6,977 bases of DNA from CAYWHE01 sp964458125 (GCA_964458125.1 CAYWHE010000213.1:1-6977); one strand, 5' to 3'; counted from the first letter of the stretch, positions 1 through 6,417 are shown. Notes: a model not told the origin generated them from the sequence alone. A program made the numbers and translations.

Positions 1-239
1 AGCATGCCCTCCCGTCAGGCAATATCAAAAAAGGTACTGTTTCCAAAGCCGTCGTGGTCCGGGTTAAAAAGGAAGTCAGGAGAAATGACGGCTCCTACAT
101 CCGGTTTGATGACAATGCCGTGGTGTTGCTGACGGCCAATGACGAACTGAGAGGTACCCGTATCTTCGGTCCCGTAGCCCGTGAACTCCGGGAAAAACAG
201 TTTATGAAGATTGTATCATTAGCACCAGAAGTTTTATAA
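1..239 (+). CDS. rplN: 50S ribosomal protein uL14, 3' part (5' end outside window)
   Basis: Seen: the open frame runs in from the window edge (first whole codon at position 3) and gives 78 residues ending in the classic uL14 tail MKIVSLAPEVL. It also contains the family stretches KKGTVSKAVVVRVKKEVRR and GTRIFGPVARELR. Known: bacterial uL14 is about 122 residues, so roughly the first 44 are missing to the left. It is a 23S rRNA-binding protein on the subunit interface of the 50S, takes part in bridges to the 30S, and is the docking site of the silencing factor RsfS. An internal GTG at 54 is only a valine codon within the domain and not the real start. The stop lies 4 nt before rplX, as expected inside the spc operon. 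Identity is certain; only the N-terminus is unseen. Confidence 0.97.
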   Translation, partial: HALPSGNIKKGTVSKAVVVRVKKEVRRNDGSYIRFDDNAVVLLTANDELRGTRIFGPVARELREKQFMKIVSLAPEVL

Positions 240-243
240 GAAC

Positions 244-582
244 ATGGAAAGGAAACTAAATAAGCAGCCCAAGCTGAAAATCCGCAAGGGCGACACCGTT
301 AAGGTTATTGCCGGGGACTCCAGGGGTCAGCAGGGCAAGGTGCTCTCCATCGACCTGCTCAAAGGCAGGGCAATTGTGGAGCGGGTTAACATGATATCCA
401 AACACAGCAAGCCCAATGCAAAAAATACCCAGGGCGGAATTGTTAAACAGGAAGCGGCCATACACCTGTCCAACCTCATGCTCGTGGATGCAGCAGGAAA
501 TGCCACCCGCGTGGGAAGGAAACTGGAAAATGGAAAACTGGTCCGATATTCAAAAAAATCAGGGGAGGTGATTAAAAAATGA
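244..582 (+). CDS. rplX: 50S ribosomal protein uL24
   Basis: Encodes 112 residues, slightly longer than the E. coli protein (about 104). Seen: a KOW motif at residues 15-33 (KGDTVKVIAGDSRGQQGKV), then VERVNMISKHSKP near 46-57 and GGIVKQEAAIHLSNLMLVD near 64-82, all typical of bacterial uL24. The C-terminus is lysine-rich. Known: uL24 is an assembly-initiator protein that binds the 5' region of 23S rRNA and sits near the exit of the peptide tunnel. The ATG lies 4 nt after the rplN stop with no Shine-Dalgarno sequence in front. The TGA stop overlaps the rplE start in an ATGA, and the last codons double as a strong ribosome binding site for rplE. Confidence 0.98.
   Translation: MERKLNKQPKLKIRKGDTVKVIAGDSRGQQGKVLSIDLLKGRAIVERVNMISKHSKPNAKNTQGGIVKQEAAIHLSNLMLVDAAGNATRVGRKLENGKLVRYSKKSGEVIKK
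562..572 (+). promoter_or_regulatory. Strong Shine-Dalgarno sequence for rplE
   Basis: Within the last codons of rplX, the bases GGAGGTGAT at 564-572 are complementary over nine consecutive positions to the usual 3' end of bacterial 16S rRNA. They leave 6 nt before the rplE ATG at 579. This is the only long Shine-Dalgarno match at good spacing in the window; infA has just AGGA and the other starts have none. Its placement fits a real binding site, but the bases also encode uL24 residues, so chance is not excluded. Confidence 0.7.
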
Positions 583-1136
583 ACTACACACCACGGTTAA
601 AAACAAAATATAAAAGCGAGATCGTTAAGAATTTAAAGGATCGCTTTCAGTACAAGAGCATCATGCAGGTGCCCAAGCTGACCAAGATATGCCTGAACCA
701 GGGCGTTGGAGAAGCCGTTTCCGACAAGAAGATGATTGAGTCGGCCGTGGCTGAAATGACCATGATTACGGGTCAGCGGGCCGTATCCACCAAATCCAAA
801 AAGGATATTTCAAACTTTAAACTGCGTGTCAATGTACCGATTGGCGTGAAGGTGACCCTTCGTGACAATACGATGTACGAATTCCTGGATCGGTTGATTG
901 CCGTAGCACTGCCGCGTATCCGCGACTTTAAAGGCGTCAACGACAAGGGATTTGACGGCAGGGGAAATTATACCCTGGGCGTGACCGAGCAGATTATTTT
1001 CCCCGAAATCGATATCGACAAGGTGAATAAAATCATGGGTATGGACATCACTTTTGTCACCACAGCAACAAACGACCAGGAGGCCATGGAACTTTTAAAG
1101 GAGTTCGGCATTCCATTCAGAAACCAGAATAATTAA
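579..1136 (+). CDS. rplE: 50S ribosomal protein uL5
   Basis: Encodes 185 residues (E. coli about 179). Seen: the uL5 signature KLTKICLNQGVGEA at residues 33-46, KSKKDISNFKLR near 72-83, and the conserved loop RIRDFKGVNDKGFDGRGNY near 113-131. Known: uL5 binds 5S rRNA in the central protuberance of the 50S, touches P-site tRNA, and contacts uS13 of the 30S head across the subunit interface; uS13 is encoded at the end of this window. The start is an ATG overlapping the rplX stop (ATGA), preceded by the strongest ribosome binding site seen here. In E. coli the start region of this gene is where uS8 represses the spc operon. I do not recognise a uS8 target structure here by eye, so such control is only a possibility. 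Confidence 0.98.
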   Translation: MNYTPRLKTKYKSEIVKNLKDRFQYKSIMQVPKLTKICLNQGVGEAVSDKKMIESAVAEMTMITGQRAVSTKSKKDISNFKLRVNVPIGVKVTLRDNTMYEFLDRLIAVALPRIRDFKGVNDKGFDGRGNYTLGVTEQIIFPEIDIDKVNKIMGMDITFVTTATNDQEAMELLKEFGIPFRNQNN

Positions 1137-1144
1137 TCCTCAGC

Positions 1145-1414
1145 ATGGCAAAAGAATCAATAAAAGCAAGAGAAGTAAAACGTCAGCGTATCGTGGCTAA
1201 ATATGCAGCCAAACGTGCAGCAATGAAAGAAGCAAAGGACTATGCCGGGTTGAGCAGTCTGCCCCGCAATGCCTCTCCGGTCAGGTTGCACAACCGCTGC
1301 AAAATTACCGGGAGACCCCGTGGTTATATCCGCCAGTTTGGAATTTCCAGGGTATTGTTCAGGCAGATGGCCCTCGAGGGTAAAATTGCCGGCATCACCA
1401 AAGCCAGCTGGTAA
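1145..1414 (+). CDS. rpsN: 30S ribosomal protein uS14, zinc-free form
   Basis: Encodes 89 residues. Seen: N-terminal MAKESIKAREVKRQ, then SLPRNASPVRLHNRC, KITGRPRGYIRQFGISR, and the invariant end KASW. Only one cysteine (C52) is present, so the CxxC pairs of the short zinc-binding form (about 61 residues) are absent. The protein is also about 12 residues shorter than the 101-residue E. coli form, the missing part lying in the middle (around residues 30-37). Known: uS14 joins the 30S head with uS3 and uS10. The gene begins 8 nt after rplE with no Shine-Dalgarno sequence. The length and zinc-free type match what I know of Bacteroidota uS14. No second copy is visible in this window. Confidence 0.98.
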   Translation: MAKESIKAREVKRQRIVAKYAAKRAAMKEAKDYAGLSSLPRNASPVRLHNRCKITGRPRGYIRQFGISRVLFRQMALEGKIAGITKASW

Positions 1415-1448
1415 TTCAAGTATTAAAAGTTTAAAATAATCCATTCTA

Positions 1449-1847
1449 ATGACTGATCCAATAGCAGACTACCTCACACAAATAAGAAATGCCATGAAGG
1501 CAAATCATCGTGTGGTTGAGATTCCAGCCTCCAATATCAAAAAGGAAATGACCAAGATCCTTTTCGACAAAGGATATATAGCCAACTATAAGTTTGACCC
1601 GACTGAAAACAACCAGGGTGTCATCAAGATCGCGCTGAAGTACCACCCGGTAACCAAGGTGCCAGCCATTAAAAAGCTGCAGCGGGTGAGTAAGCCTGGT
1701 TTGCGGAAATATGCGCATACCAGCAATATGCCACGTGTACTGAACGGACTGGGCATTGCCATTTTATCAACCTCCAGGGGTATGATGACCGATAAGGAAG
1801 CCCGAAACCTTGGTGTGGGCGGGGAAGTTGTTTGTTATGTTTATTAA
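1449..1847 (+). CDS. rpsH: 30S ribosomal protein uS8
   Basis: Encodes 132 residues (E. coli 130). Seen: the N-terminal MTDPIADYLTQIRNAMKANH typical of the family, a central KIALKY-type strand near 60-65, and the C-terminal signature STSRGMMTDKEARN followed by GVGGEVVCYVY. Known: uS8 is a primary binder of the 16S rRNA central domain. In E. coli it is also the translational repressor of its own spc operon, acting at the rplE start. The gene follows a 34-nt AT-rich spacer after rpsN and has no Shine-Dalgarno sequence. The ten bases before its ATG almost match those before rpmJ. The protein itself shows nothing unusual. Confidence 0.98.
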   Translation: MTDPIADYLTQIRNAMKANHRVVEIPASNIKKEMTKILFDKGYIANYKFDPTENNQGVIKIALKYHPVTKVPAIKKLQRVSKPGLRKYAHTSNMPRVLNGLGIAILSTSRGMMTDKEARNLGVGGEVVCYVY

Positions 1848-1868
1848 TTCTAAAAAATTTCAGATAGC

Positions 1869-2423
1869 ATGTCACGCGTAGGAAAGTTGCCCATATCCAT
1901 ACCCAAAGCAGTCGAAGTCGGTGTGAACGGGGATGTCGTAACCGTAAAAGGACCGAAAGGAACCCTGACCCAGAAACTCCGGGATGGAATTTCCGTGGAG
2001 GTAAAAGATTCGCAGGTTCAGGTGAACCGCCCGACAGAACAGAAAAGGCACAAGTCCATGCACGGCTTGTACCGCGCCCTGATAGCCAATATGATTACCG
2101 GGGTATCTACCGGATATAGCAGTACCCAGGAACTGGTCGGTGTGGGATACCGCGCTTCCAATACCGGTCAGACCCTCGACCTGGTGCTTGGGTATTCACA
2201 CCATTTTGTGTTTGAAATTCCCAGGGAGATCAAGATAACCACGAAAACCGAACGGGGATCCAACCCAACCATCATCCTGGAAAGTTGCGACAAGCAACTG
2301 CTGGGAGCCGTAGCCGCCAAACTACGCTCCCTCAGGGCACCCGAACCTTATAAAGGCAAAGGTATCAAGTTCTCCGGTGAGCAGTTACGCAGAAAAGCAG
2401 GTAAATCAGCAGCCAAGAAATAA
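1869..2423 (+). CDS. rplF: 50S ribosomal protein uL6
   Basis: Encodes 184 residues (E. coli 177). Seen: MSRVGKLPISIPKAVEV at the start, the first domain strand VTVKGPKGTL near 24-33, HGLYRALIANMITGVS near 65-80, and the family signature PEPYKGKGI at 158-166 in the second domain. This is followed by a basic tail ending AGKSAAKK. Known: uL6 consists of two similar domains, binds 23S rRNA near the sarcin-ricin loop and the factor-binding site, and is needed for late 50S assembly. The 21-nt spacer before it is AT-rich and lacks a Shine-Dalgarno sequence. Nothing is truncated or missing. Confidence 0.98.
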   Translation: MSRVGKLPISIPKAVEVGVNGDVVTVKGPKGTLTQKLRDGISVEVKDSQVQVNRPTEQKRHKSMHGLYRALIANMITGVSTGYSSTQELVGVGYRASNTGQTLDLVLGYSHHFVFEIPREIKITTKTERGSNPTIILESCDKQLLGAVAAKLRSLRAPEPYKGKGIKFSGEQLRRKAGKSAAKK

Positions 2424-2435
2424 TTATTACCCATC

Positions 2436-2789
2436 ATGATTACGAAAAAAGAAAACAGAAGGAAAACCATCAGGATGCGTATCCGCAAAAGACTGAGCGG
2501 TACGGCTGACTGTCCGAGACTATCCGTCTTCCGGAGCAACAAGCAGATTTATGCCCAGCTGATTGACGATTTAAGCGGACGTACGCTGGCTTCGGCTTCC
2601 ACCCGTGAAATTACAGGTGGTGAAAAAACAAACAAAGTTTCCCAGGCCGGAATGGTCGGAAAGCTGCTCGCTGAAAAGGGAGTAGCTGCAGGAATTTCCT
2701 CCGTGAAGTTCGATCGCGGCGGCTACCTGTACCATGGACGAGTGAAATCATTAGCAGATGCTGCCCGTGAAGGCGGTTTAAAATTCTAA
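2436..2789 (+). CDS. rplR: 50S ribosomal protein uL18
   Basis: Encodes 117 residues, the same length as the E. coli protein. Seen: a strongly basic N-terminal arm (residues 3-19), the core strand PRLSVFRSNKQIYAQLID at 27-44, and the C-terminal FDRGGYLYHGRVKSLADAAR with the final GLKF. Known: uL18 uses its basic arm to bind 5S rRNA and, with uL5 from the same operon, anchors it in the central protuberance. The ATG lies 12 nt after rplF behind an AT-rich leader without a Shine-Dalgarno sequence, and its stop is only 4 nt from rpsE, so the two are likely translated in close succession. Confidence 0.98.
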   Translation: MITKKENRRKTIRMRIRKRLSGTADCPRLSVFRSNKQIYAQLIDDLSGRTLASASTREITGGEKTNKVSQAGMVGKLLAEKGVAAGISSVKFDRGGYLYHGRVKSLADAAREGGLKF

Positions 2790-2793
2790 ACAT

Positions 2794-3312
2794 ATGTTGG
2801 CTTCAAATTCAAAACGAGTAAAATCAAGTGAAATGGATCTTAAGGATCGCCTGGTTGGCATTCAACGCGTAACCAAGGTGACCAAGGGAGGACGCGCCTT
2901 TACGTTTTCCGCCATCGTGGTGGTGGGAGATGAAAAGGGCGTGGTCGGCTATGGACTTGGAAAAGCTAAGGAGGTAACCGATGCCGTTTCAAAAGGTGTG
3001 GATGACGCCAAAAAAAACCTGGTAAAGGTTTCTGTTTTAAAAGGCACTGTTCCGCATGAGCAATATGGCAAGTTCGGCGGGGCCCTGGTTTTCCTCAAAC
3101 CCGCTGCTCCCGGAACCGGCGTAATAGCAGGTGGCGCCATGCGTGCCGTGCTGGAAAGCGTAGGCATCACCGATGTACTGGCTAAATCCAAGGGTTCTTC
3201 CAATCCCCACAACGTGGTGAAGGCTACCCTGGATGCCCTGGTACAAATGCGCGACCCGGTTACCATTTCACAACACCGGGGTGTTAAATTATCTAAAGTG
3301 TTCAATGGCTGA
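2794..3312 (+). CDS. rpsE: 30S ribosomal protein uS5
   Basis: Encodes 172 residues (E. coli 167). Seen: DLKDRLVGIQRVTKVTKGGR near 15-34, which includes the N-terminal loop linked in E. coli to spectinomycin resistance; then FTFSAIVVVGD, GYGLGKAKEV near 52-61, PGTGVIAGGAMRAVLE near 106-121 and GSSNPHNVVKAT near 134-145. Known: uS5 has an N-terminal RNA-binding domain and a C-terminal domain, lies at the back of the 30S near the decoding centre, and affects accuracy. I keep the ATG at 2794, 4 nt after rplR. A second ATG at 2833 would remove 13 residues of a leader that relatives usually have. The stop codon lies inside a 12-bp palindrome. Confidence 0.97.
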   Translation: MLASNSKRVKSSEMDLKDRLVGIQRVTKVTKGGRAFTFSAIVVVGDEKGVVGYGLGKAKEVTDAVSKGVDDAKKNLVKVSVLKGTVPHEQYGKFGGALVFLKPAAPGTGVIAGGAMRAVLESVGITDVLAKSKGSSNPHNVVKATLDALVQMRDPVTISQHRGVKLSKVFNG

Positions 3313-3318
3313 TCAGCC
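3307..3318. repeat. 12-bp perfect palindrome over the rpsE stop codon
   Basis: GGCTGATCAGCC reads the same on both strands and contains the TGA stop of rpsE. As RNA it can fold as a 4-bp GGCU/AGCC stem with a GAUC loop. The flanking AAT (3304-3306) and ATT (3320-3322) add three more pairs if G3319 is bulged. No run of T follows, so it does not look like an intrinsic terminator. It may be a small hairpin between rpsE and rpmD, or chance. Confidence 0.45.
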
Positions 3319-3339
3319 GATTCATACGATATTATTGTC

Positions 3340-3522
3340 ATGGGAAAGATTATCATCAAACAGGTAAAAAGCGGAATCGACCGTCCCGCCATTCAGAAAC
3401 GAACCCTTGTTGCCTTGGGCCTAAAAAAAATGAACCGTTCGCGGGAGGTGGAAGCCACCCCTCAGATCATGGGCATGATCAACCGGGTTAAACACCTGGT
3501 ATCGGTTGAAAAAGTGAAGTAA
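3340..3522 (+). CDS. rpmD: 50S ribosomal protein uL30
   Basis: Encodes 60 residues, the usual size of bacterial uL30 (E. coli 59). Seen: the opening strand MGKIIIKQVKSGIDRP, the motif QKRTLVALGLKKMNRS near 19-34 and the end GMINRVKHLVSVEKV, all diagnostic. Known: uL30 is a small single-domain 23S rRNA-binding protein of the 50S subunit that some bacterial lineages lack; here it is kept in its standard place between rpsE and rplO. It follows a 27-nt spacer whose first part carries half of the palindrome over the rpsE stop. No Shine-Dalgarno sequence is present. Confidence 0.97.
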   Translation: MGKIIIKQVKSGIDRPAIQKRTLVALGLKKMNRSREVEATPQIMGMINRVKHLVSVEKVK

Positions 3523-3552
3523 TCGCAGTATTCAATTTTTAAAGACAGCAAA

Positions 3553-4005
3553 ATGGATTTAAGTAATTTAAAACCGGCGGCCGGCTCGGTAAAGAACAGG
3601 AAGAGAATTGGTCGCGGACAAGGATCCGGAAGAGGCGGAACCTCTACAAGGGGACATAAGGGAGCCAAATCCAGGTCAGGGTATTCCAGCAAGAAGGGAT
3701 TTGAAGGCGGTCAGATGCCCCTGCAAAGACGCCTGCCTAAATTCGGCTTTAAAAATATCAACAGGGTTGAATACAGCGGGATTAACCTGGATGTCATCCA
3801 GAACCTGGTTGATAAATACACACTGACCGATATTAACCTGGGTATCCTGGTGGATAAAGGTCTGGTATCCAAAAGGGAGCTGGTAAAAATCCTGGGAAGG
3901 GGAGAGTTGAAATCAAAAGTCAATGTTTCGGCCCATGCCTTCTCAGCATCAGCCAAATCAGCCATCGAGGCAAAAGGAGGAACAACTGAAATAGCTTCCA
4001 GATGA
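3553..4005 (+). CDS. rplO: 50S ribosomal protein uL15
   Basis: Encodes 150 residues (E. coli 144). Seen: MDLSNLKPAAGSVKNRKR, then the Gly/Arg-rich extension RIGRGQGSGRGGTSTRGHKG at 18-37 that threads into rRNA, EGGQMPLQRRLPKFGF at 51-66, and a C-terminal AHAFSASAKSAIEAKGG typical of the globular domain. Known: uL15 joins late in 50S assembly and reaches deep into 23S rRNA with its extended N-terminus. The leader (TTTTTAAAGACAGCAAA) has no Shine-Dalgarno sequence. The TGA stop overlaps the secY ATG, so SecY synthesis is probably coupled to translation of this gene. Confidence 0.98.
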   Translation: MDLSNLKPAAGSVKNRKRIGRGQGSGRGGTSTRGHKGAKSRSGYSSKKGFEGGQMPLQRRLPKFGFKNINRVEYSGINLDVIQNLVDKYTLTDINLGILVDKGLVSKRELVKILGRGELKSKVNVSAHAFSASAKSAIEAKGGTTEIASR

Positions 4006-5360
4006 AAAACCTGATCACTACCATCCGTAACATCTTTAAGATCGATGATCTGCGTATCCGGATCCTGAATACGATTCTCTTTTTGCTTGTTTACAGGCTT
4101 GGAGCACATATCGTATTGCCCGGCGTTGACCCGCAGCAGCTGGCCAACCTGAAATCCCAGACTTCCAGTGGAATTCTCGGGCTGCTCGACATGTTCGCCG
4201 GTGGTGCTTTCTCCCAGGCTTCGGTTTTTGCACTGGGAATCATGCCTTATATTTCCGCTTCCATCGTGGTACAGTTACTGGGCCTGGCTATACCGTATTT
4301 CCAGAAACTTCAGAAGGAAGGGGAAAGCGGCCGTAAGAAACTCAACCAGGTGACGCGTTACCTGACCGTTTTAATTACAGCCGGACAGGCTCCCGGTTAC
4401 CTGGTAAACCTGAGGGCCCAGGCTCCATCGGCCATCATTTCCTATACACATCCCGAACTGGTATCTCCCTTCCAGTTTTGGATCACGTCCATCATCATTT
4501 TAATTGCCGGAACCCTCTTCGTCATGTGGCTGGGTGAACGGATAACCGAAAAGGGAATCGGAAACGGTATATCCCTGATCATTATGATTGGTATTATCGC
4601 CCGCCTGCCGTTTTCACTTAAGGATGAATTTTTATCGAGGCTGAATGAAGGAGGAGGACTGGTATTGCTGTTGGTGGAACTGGTTGCTTTGGCTGCCGTG
4701 GTTATATCCGTCATCCTGCTGGTGCAGGGAACCCGTAAGATACCTGTGCAGTTCGCCAAGAAGATTGTCGGCAACAAGCAGTATGGTGGCGTCCGCCAGT
4801 ACATCCCCCTGAAGGTGAATGCAGCCGGCGTAATGCCGATAATTTTTGCCCAGGCTATCATGTTCATTCCGGCAACCATTGCGCAGTTTTTTCCCGAATC
4901 AGCCTCCTGGCAGGGTTTTGCAGCGGCCTTTACGGATTTTCATTCCTTCTGGTATAATGTTACCTTTGCATTCCTGATTATTGTCTTTACTTATTTCTAT
5001 ACGGCTATTTCTGTGAATCCCAACCAGATGGCCGAGGATATGAAGAAAAATGGCGGTTTTATTCCGGGTGTGAAACCGGGGAAGCAAACAGCCGGATTTA
5101 TTGATGATGTCATGTCGAAGATCACCCTTCCGGGTTCCATCTTCCTGGCATTTGTCGCCATCATGCCCAGCCTGGCAAAAATGGCCGGAGTCAACAGTCA
5201 GTTCGCCCAGTTTTACGGGGGGACTTCCCTGCTGATCCTGGTCGGGGTGGTATTGGATACGCTCCAGCAGATTGAAAGTCACCTGCTCATGCGTCATTAC
5301 GATGGGCTGATGAAATCAGGCAGAATTAAGGGCCGCACTGCCGTAGGTGCAGCGGTTTAA
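4002..5360 (+). CDS. secY: Preprotein translocase channel subunit SecY
   Basis: Encodes 452 residues (E. coli 443). Inner-membrane protein forming the channel with SecE and SecG, through which SecA or the ribosome feeds unfolded chains. Seen: ten hydrophobic segments, roughly at 20-38, 76-98, 118-136, 158-177, 188-204, 219-243, 273-296, 318-338, 373-392 and 405-426. Signature stretches are FALGIMPYISASIVVQLL (76-93) and WLGERITEKGIGNGISL (176-192). The region at about 57-72 is where the plug lies. The basic cytosolic loop at 244-270 and the loop NPNQMAEDMKKNGGFIPG (339-356) are the sites where partners bind in relatives. The start overlaps the rplO stop (ATGA). An AGGAGG at 3975-3980 lies 21 nt upstream, too far to act as its ribosome site. 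It ends with tandem TAA TAA. Confidence 0.98.
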   Translation: MKNLITTIRNIFKIDDLRIRILNTILFLLVYRLGAHIVLPGVDPQQLANLKSQTSSGILGLLDMFAGGAFSQASVFALGIMPYISASIVVQLLGLAIPYFQKLQKEGESGRKKLNQVTRYLTVLITAGQAPGYLVNLRAQAPSAIISYTHPELVSPFQFWITSIIILIAGTLFVMWLGERITEKGIGNGISLIIMIGIIARLPFSLKDEFLSRLNEGGGLVLLLVELVALAAVVISVILLVQGTRKIPVQFAKKIVGNKQYGGVRQYIPLKVNAAGVMPIIFAQAIMFIPATIAQFFPESASWQGFAAAFTDFHSFWYNVTFAFLIIVFTYFYTAISVNPNQMAEDMKKNGGFIPGVKPGKQTAGFIDDVMSKITLPGSIFLAFVAIMPSLAKMAGVNSQFAQFYGGTSLLILVGVVLDTLQQIESHLLMRHYDGLMKSGRIKGRTAVGAAV

Positions 5361-5366
5361 TAATGA

Positions 5367-6182
5367 ATGGAAGTACAATCTGTCGTGGAAATTGTATATA
5401 AAACAAACGAACAGATTGAATTAATAAGAATTAGTTCTTTACTTGTTGGAAGTACATTGGCCGTAGTCGCCTCCAGTATCCGGCCAGGTGTTACCACCCT
5501 GGAACTGGATACGCTTGCTGAAGATTACATACGCAGTCATGCAGGATCCCCATCGTTTAAAAATTACAAGGGGTATCCCAAATCCTTGTGTATATCGGTG
5601 AATGAGGAAGTGGTTCACGGCATTCCCGGAAACAGGGAGTTGAAAGAGGGCGATGTGGTGTCGGTGGATTGCGGGGTCTTTAAGAACAGCTTTCACGGGG
5701 ACTCGGCCTACACCTTTGCCATTGGCCCTGTTCCTGAAGAAACCCGGAAACTGATGCAGGTGACCAAGGAATCGCTGGCCAAAGGAGTGGAACAGGCCGC
5801 CGCCGGTCACCGATTGGGTGATGTCGGTTTTGCCATTCAGTTGCATGCTGAAAGTCATGGTTTCGGAGTGGTTCGCGAACTGGTCGGACATGGTATCGGC
5901 CGCAGGCTTCATGAAAAACCCGAAGTTCCGAATTACGGAAAAAGGGGTGGAGGCATACAGTTGAAGGCTGGTCTGGTAATAGCCATCGAACCCATGATCA
6001 ACATGGGAAAAAAAAATGTGAAGCAGCTGGCCGACGGATGGACGATTGTTACCACCGATATGCGGCCCTCGGCTCATTATGAGCATACCGTTGCCGTTCA
6101 GCCCGGAAAAGCGGATGTACTTTCTTCGTTTAAGGAAATCGAAGAAGCAGTGGACAGGAATCAATATTTAATTAAAATCTGA
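5367..6182 (+). CDS. map: Type I methionine aminopeptidase
   Basis: Encodes 271 residues; removes the initiator methionine from new proteins when the second residue is small. Seen: the pita-bread fold with all five metal ligands of the family, D101 (SVDCG), D112 (GDSAYTF), H175 (GHGIG), E208 (IEPM) and E239 (HYEHT), plus the active-site histidines H84 (VHGIP) and H182. It has no N-terminal zinc-finger extension, so it is the short type I. The start is the least certain in the window: ATG 5367 lies 4 nt after the tandem stops of secY, while a GTG at 5385 would give a protein starting closer to the usual position before the KTNEQIELIR stretch. Codons 9-28 are extremely AT-rich, unlike the rest. 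Its place between secY and infA, with no adk, fits Bacteroidota. Confidence 0.96.
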   Translation: MEVQSVVEIVYKTNEQIELIRISSLLVGSTLAVVASSIRPGVTTLELDTLAEDYIRSHAGSPSFKNYKGYPKSLCISVNEEVVHGIPGNRELKEGDVVSVDCGVFKNSFHGDSAYTFAIGPVPEETRKLMQVTKESLAKGVEQAAAGHRLGDVGFAIQLHAESHGFGVVRELVGHGIGRRLHEKPEVPNYGKRGGGIQLKAGLVIAIEPMINMGKKNVKQLADGWTIVTTDMRPSAHYEHTVAVQPGKADVLSSFKEIEEAVDRNQYLIKI

Positions 6183-6198
6183 GTACAGGATCACTTAT

Positions 6199-6417
6199 AT
6201 GACCAAACAGTCGTCAATAGAACAGGATGGAACCATTGTAGAAGCCTTATCGAATGCCATGTTTCGGGTGGAACTCGAAAACGGGCACGAGATCATCGCT
6301 CACATATCCGGAAAGATGCGGATGAACTACATAAAGATCCTTCCGGGTGACCGGGTTAAAATAGAAATGTCACCGTACGATTTATCAAAGGGAAGAATTA
6401 CCTACCGGTATAAATAA
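6199..6417 (+). CDS. infA: Translation initiation factor IF-1
   Basis: Encodes 72 residues, the standard IF-1 length. Seen: a single OB-fold (S1-like) domain with QDGTIVEALSNAMFRVELEN near 9-28, HISGKMRMNYIKILPGDRV near 35-53 and the ending SPYDLSKGRITYRYK. Known: IF-1 binds the A site of the 30S subunit during initiation and works with IF-2 and IF-3. The start is 16 nt after map. AGGA at 6187-6190, 8 nt before the ATG, is the only hint of a Shine-Dalgarno sequence and is weak. The opening MTKQSSIEQDG closely resembles Bacteroidota IF-1. Confidence 0.98.
   Translation: MTKQSSIEQDGTIVEALSNAMFRVELENGHEIIAHISGKMRMNYIKILPGDRVKIEMSPYDLSKGRITYRYK

Noticed and set aside
540..620. A uS8 repressor target around the rplE start like that of E. 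coli
   Set aside because: I could find only a 4-bp possible stem and no recognisable copy of the 16S helix that uS8 binds. A covariance-model search would be needed to say more.
1415..1448. An internal promoter or terminator in the AT-rich rpsN-rpsH spacer
   Set aside because: There is no TAnnTTTG-like element and no stable hairpin; the AT-richness is typical of leaders without Shine-Dalgarno.
2949..3392. A 147-codon - strand open frame opposite rpsE and the start of rpmD
   Set aside because: It crosses two well-supported ribosomal genes and a spacer, and the product looks like a low-complexity shadow without a domain.
3608..3826. A + strand 72-codon frame inside rplO
   Set aside because: It is out of frame within a conserved gene and has no independent start context or recognisable product.
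3975..3980. AGGAGG upstream of secY as its ribosome binding site
   Set aside because: It is 21 nt from the ATG, well beyond working distance, and is explained by codons of the uL15 stretch AKGG.
4442..5297. Two long - strand open frames opposite secY (145 and 132 codons)
   Set aside because: Both are mirror frames of the conserved SecY coding region; neither product resembles a known protein.
5439..6164. A 241-codon open frame on the - strand opposite map
   Set aside because: It lies wholly opposite a clear enzyme gene with all catalytic residues, and its translation shows no recognisable family. The codon pattern of map keeps this frame open.
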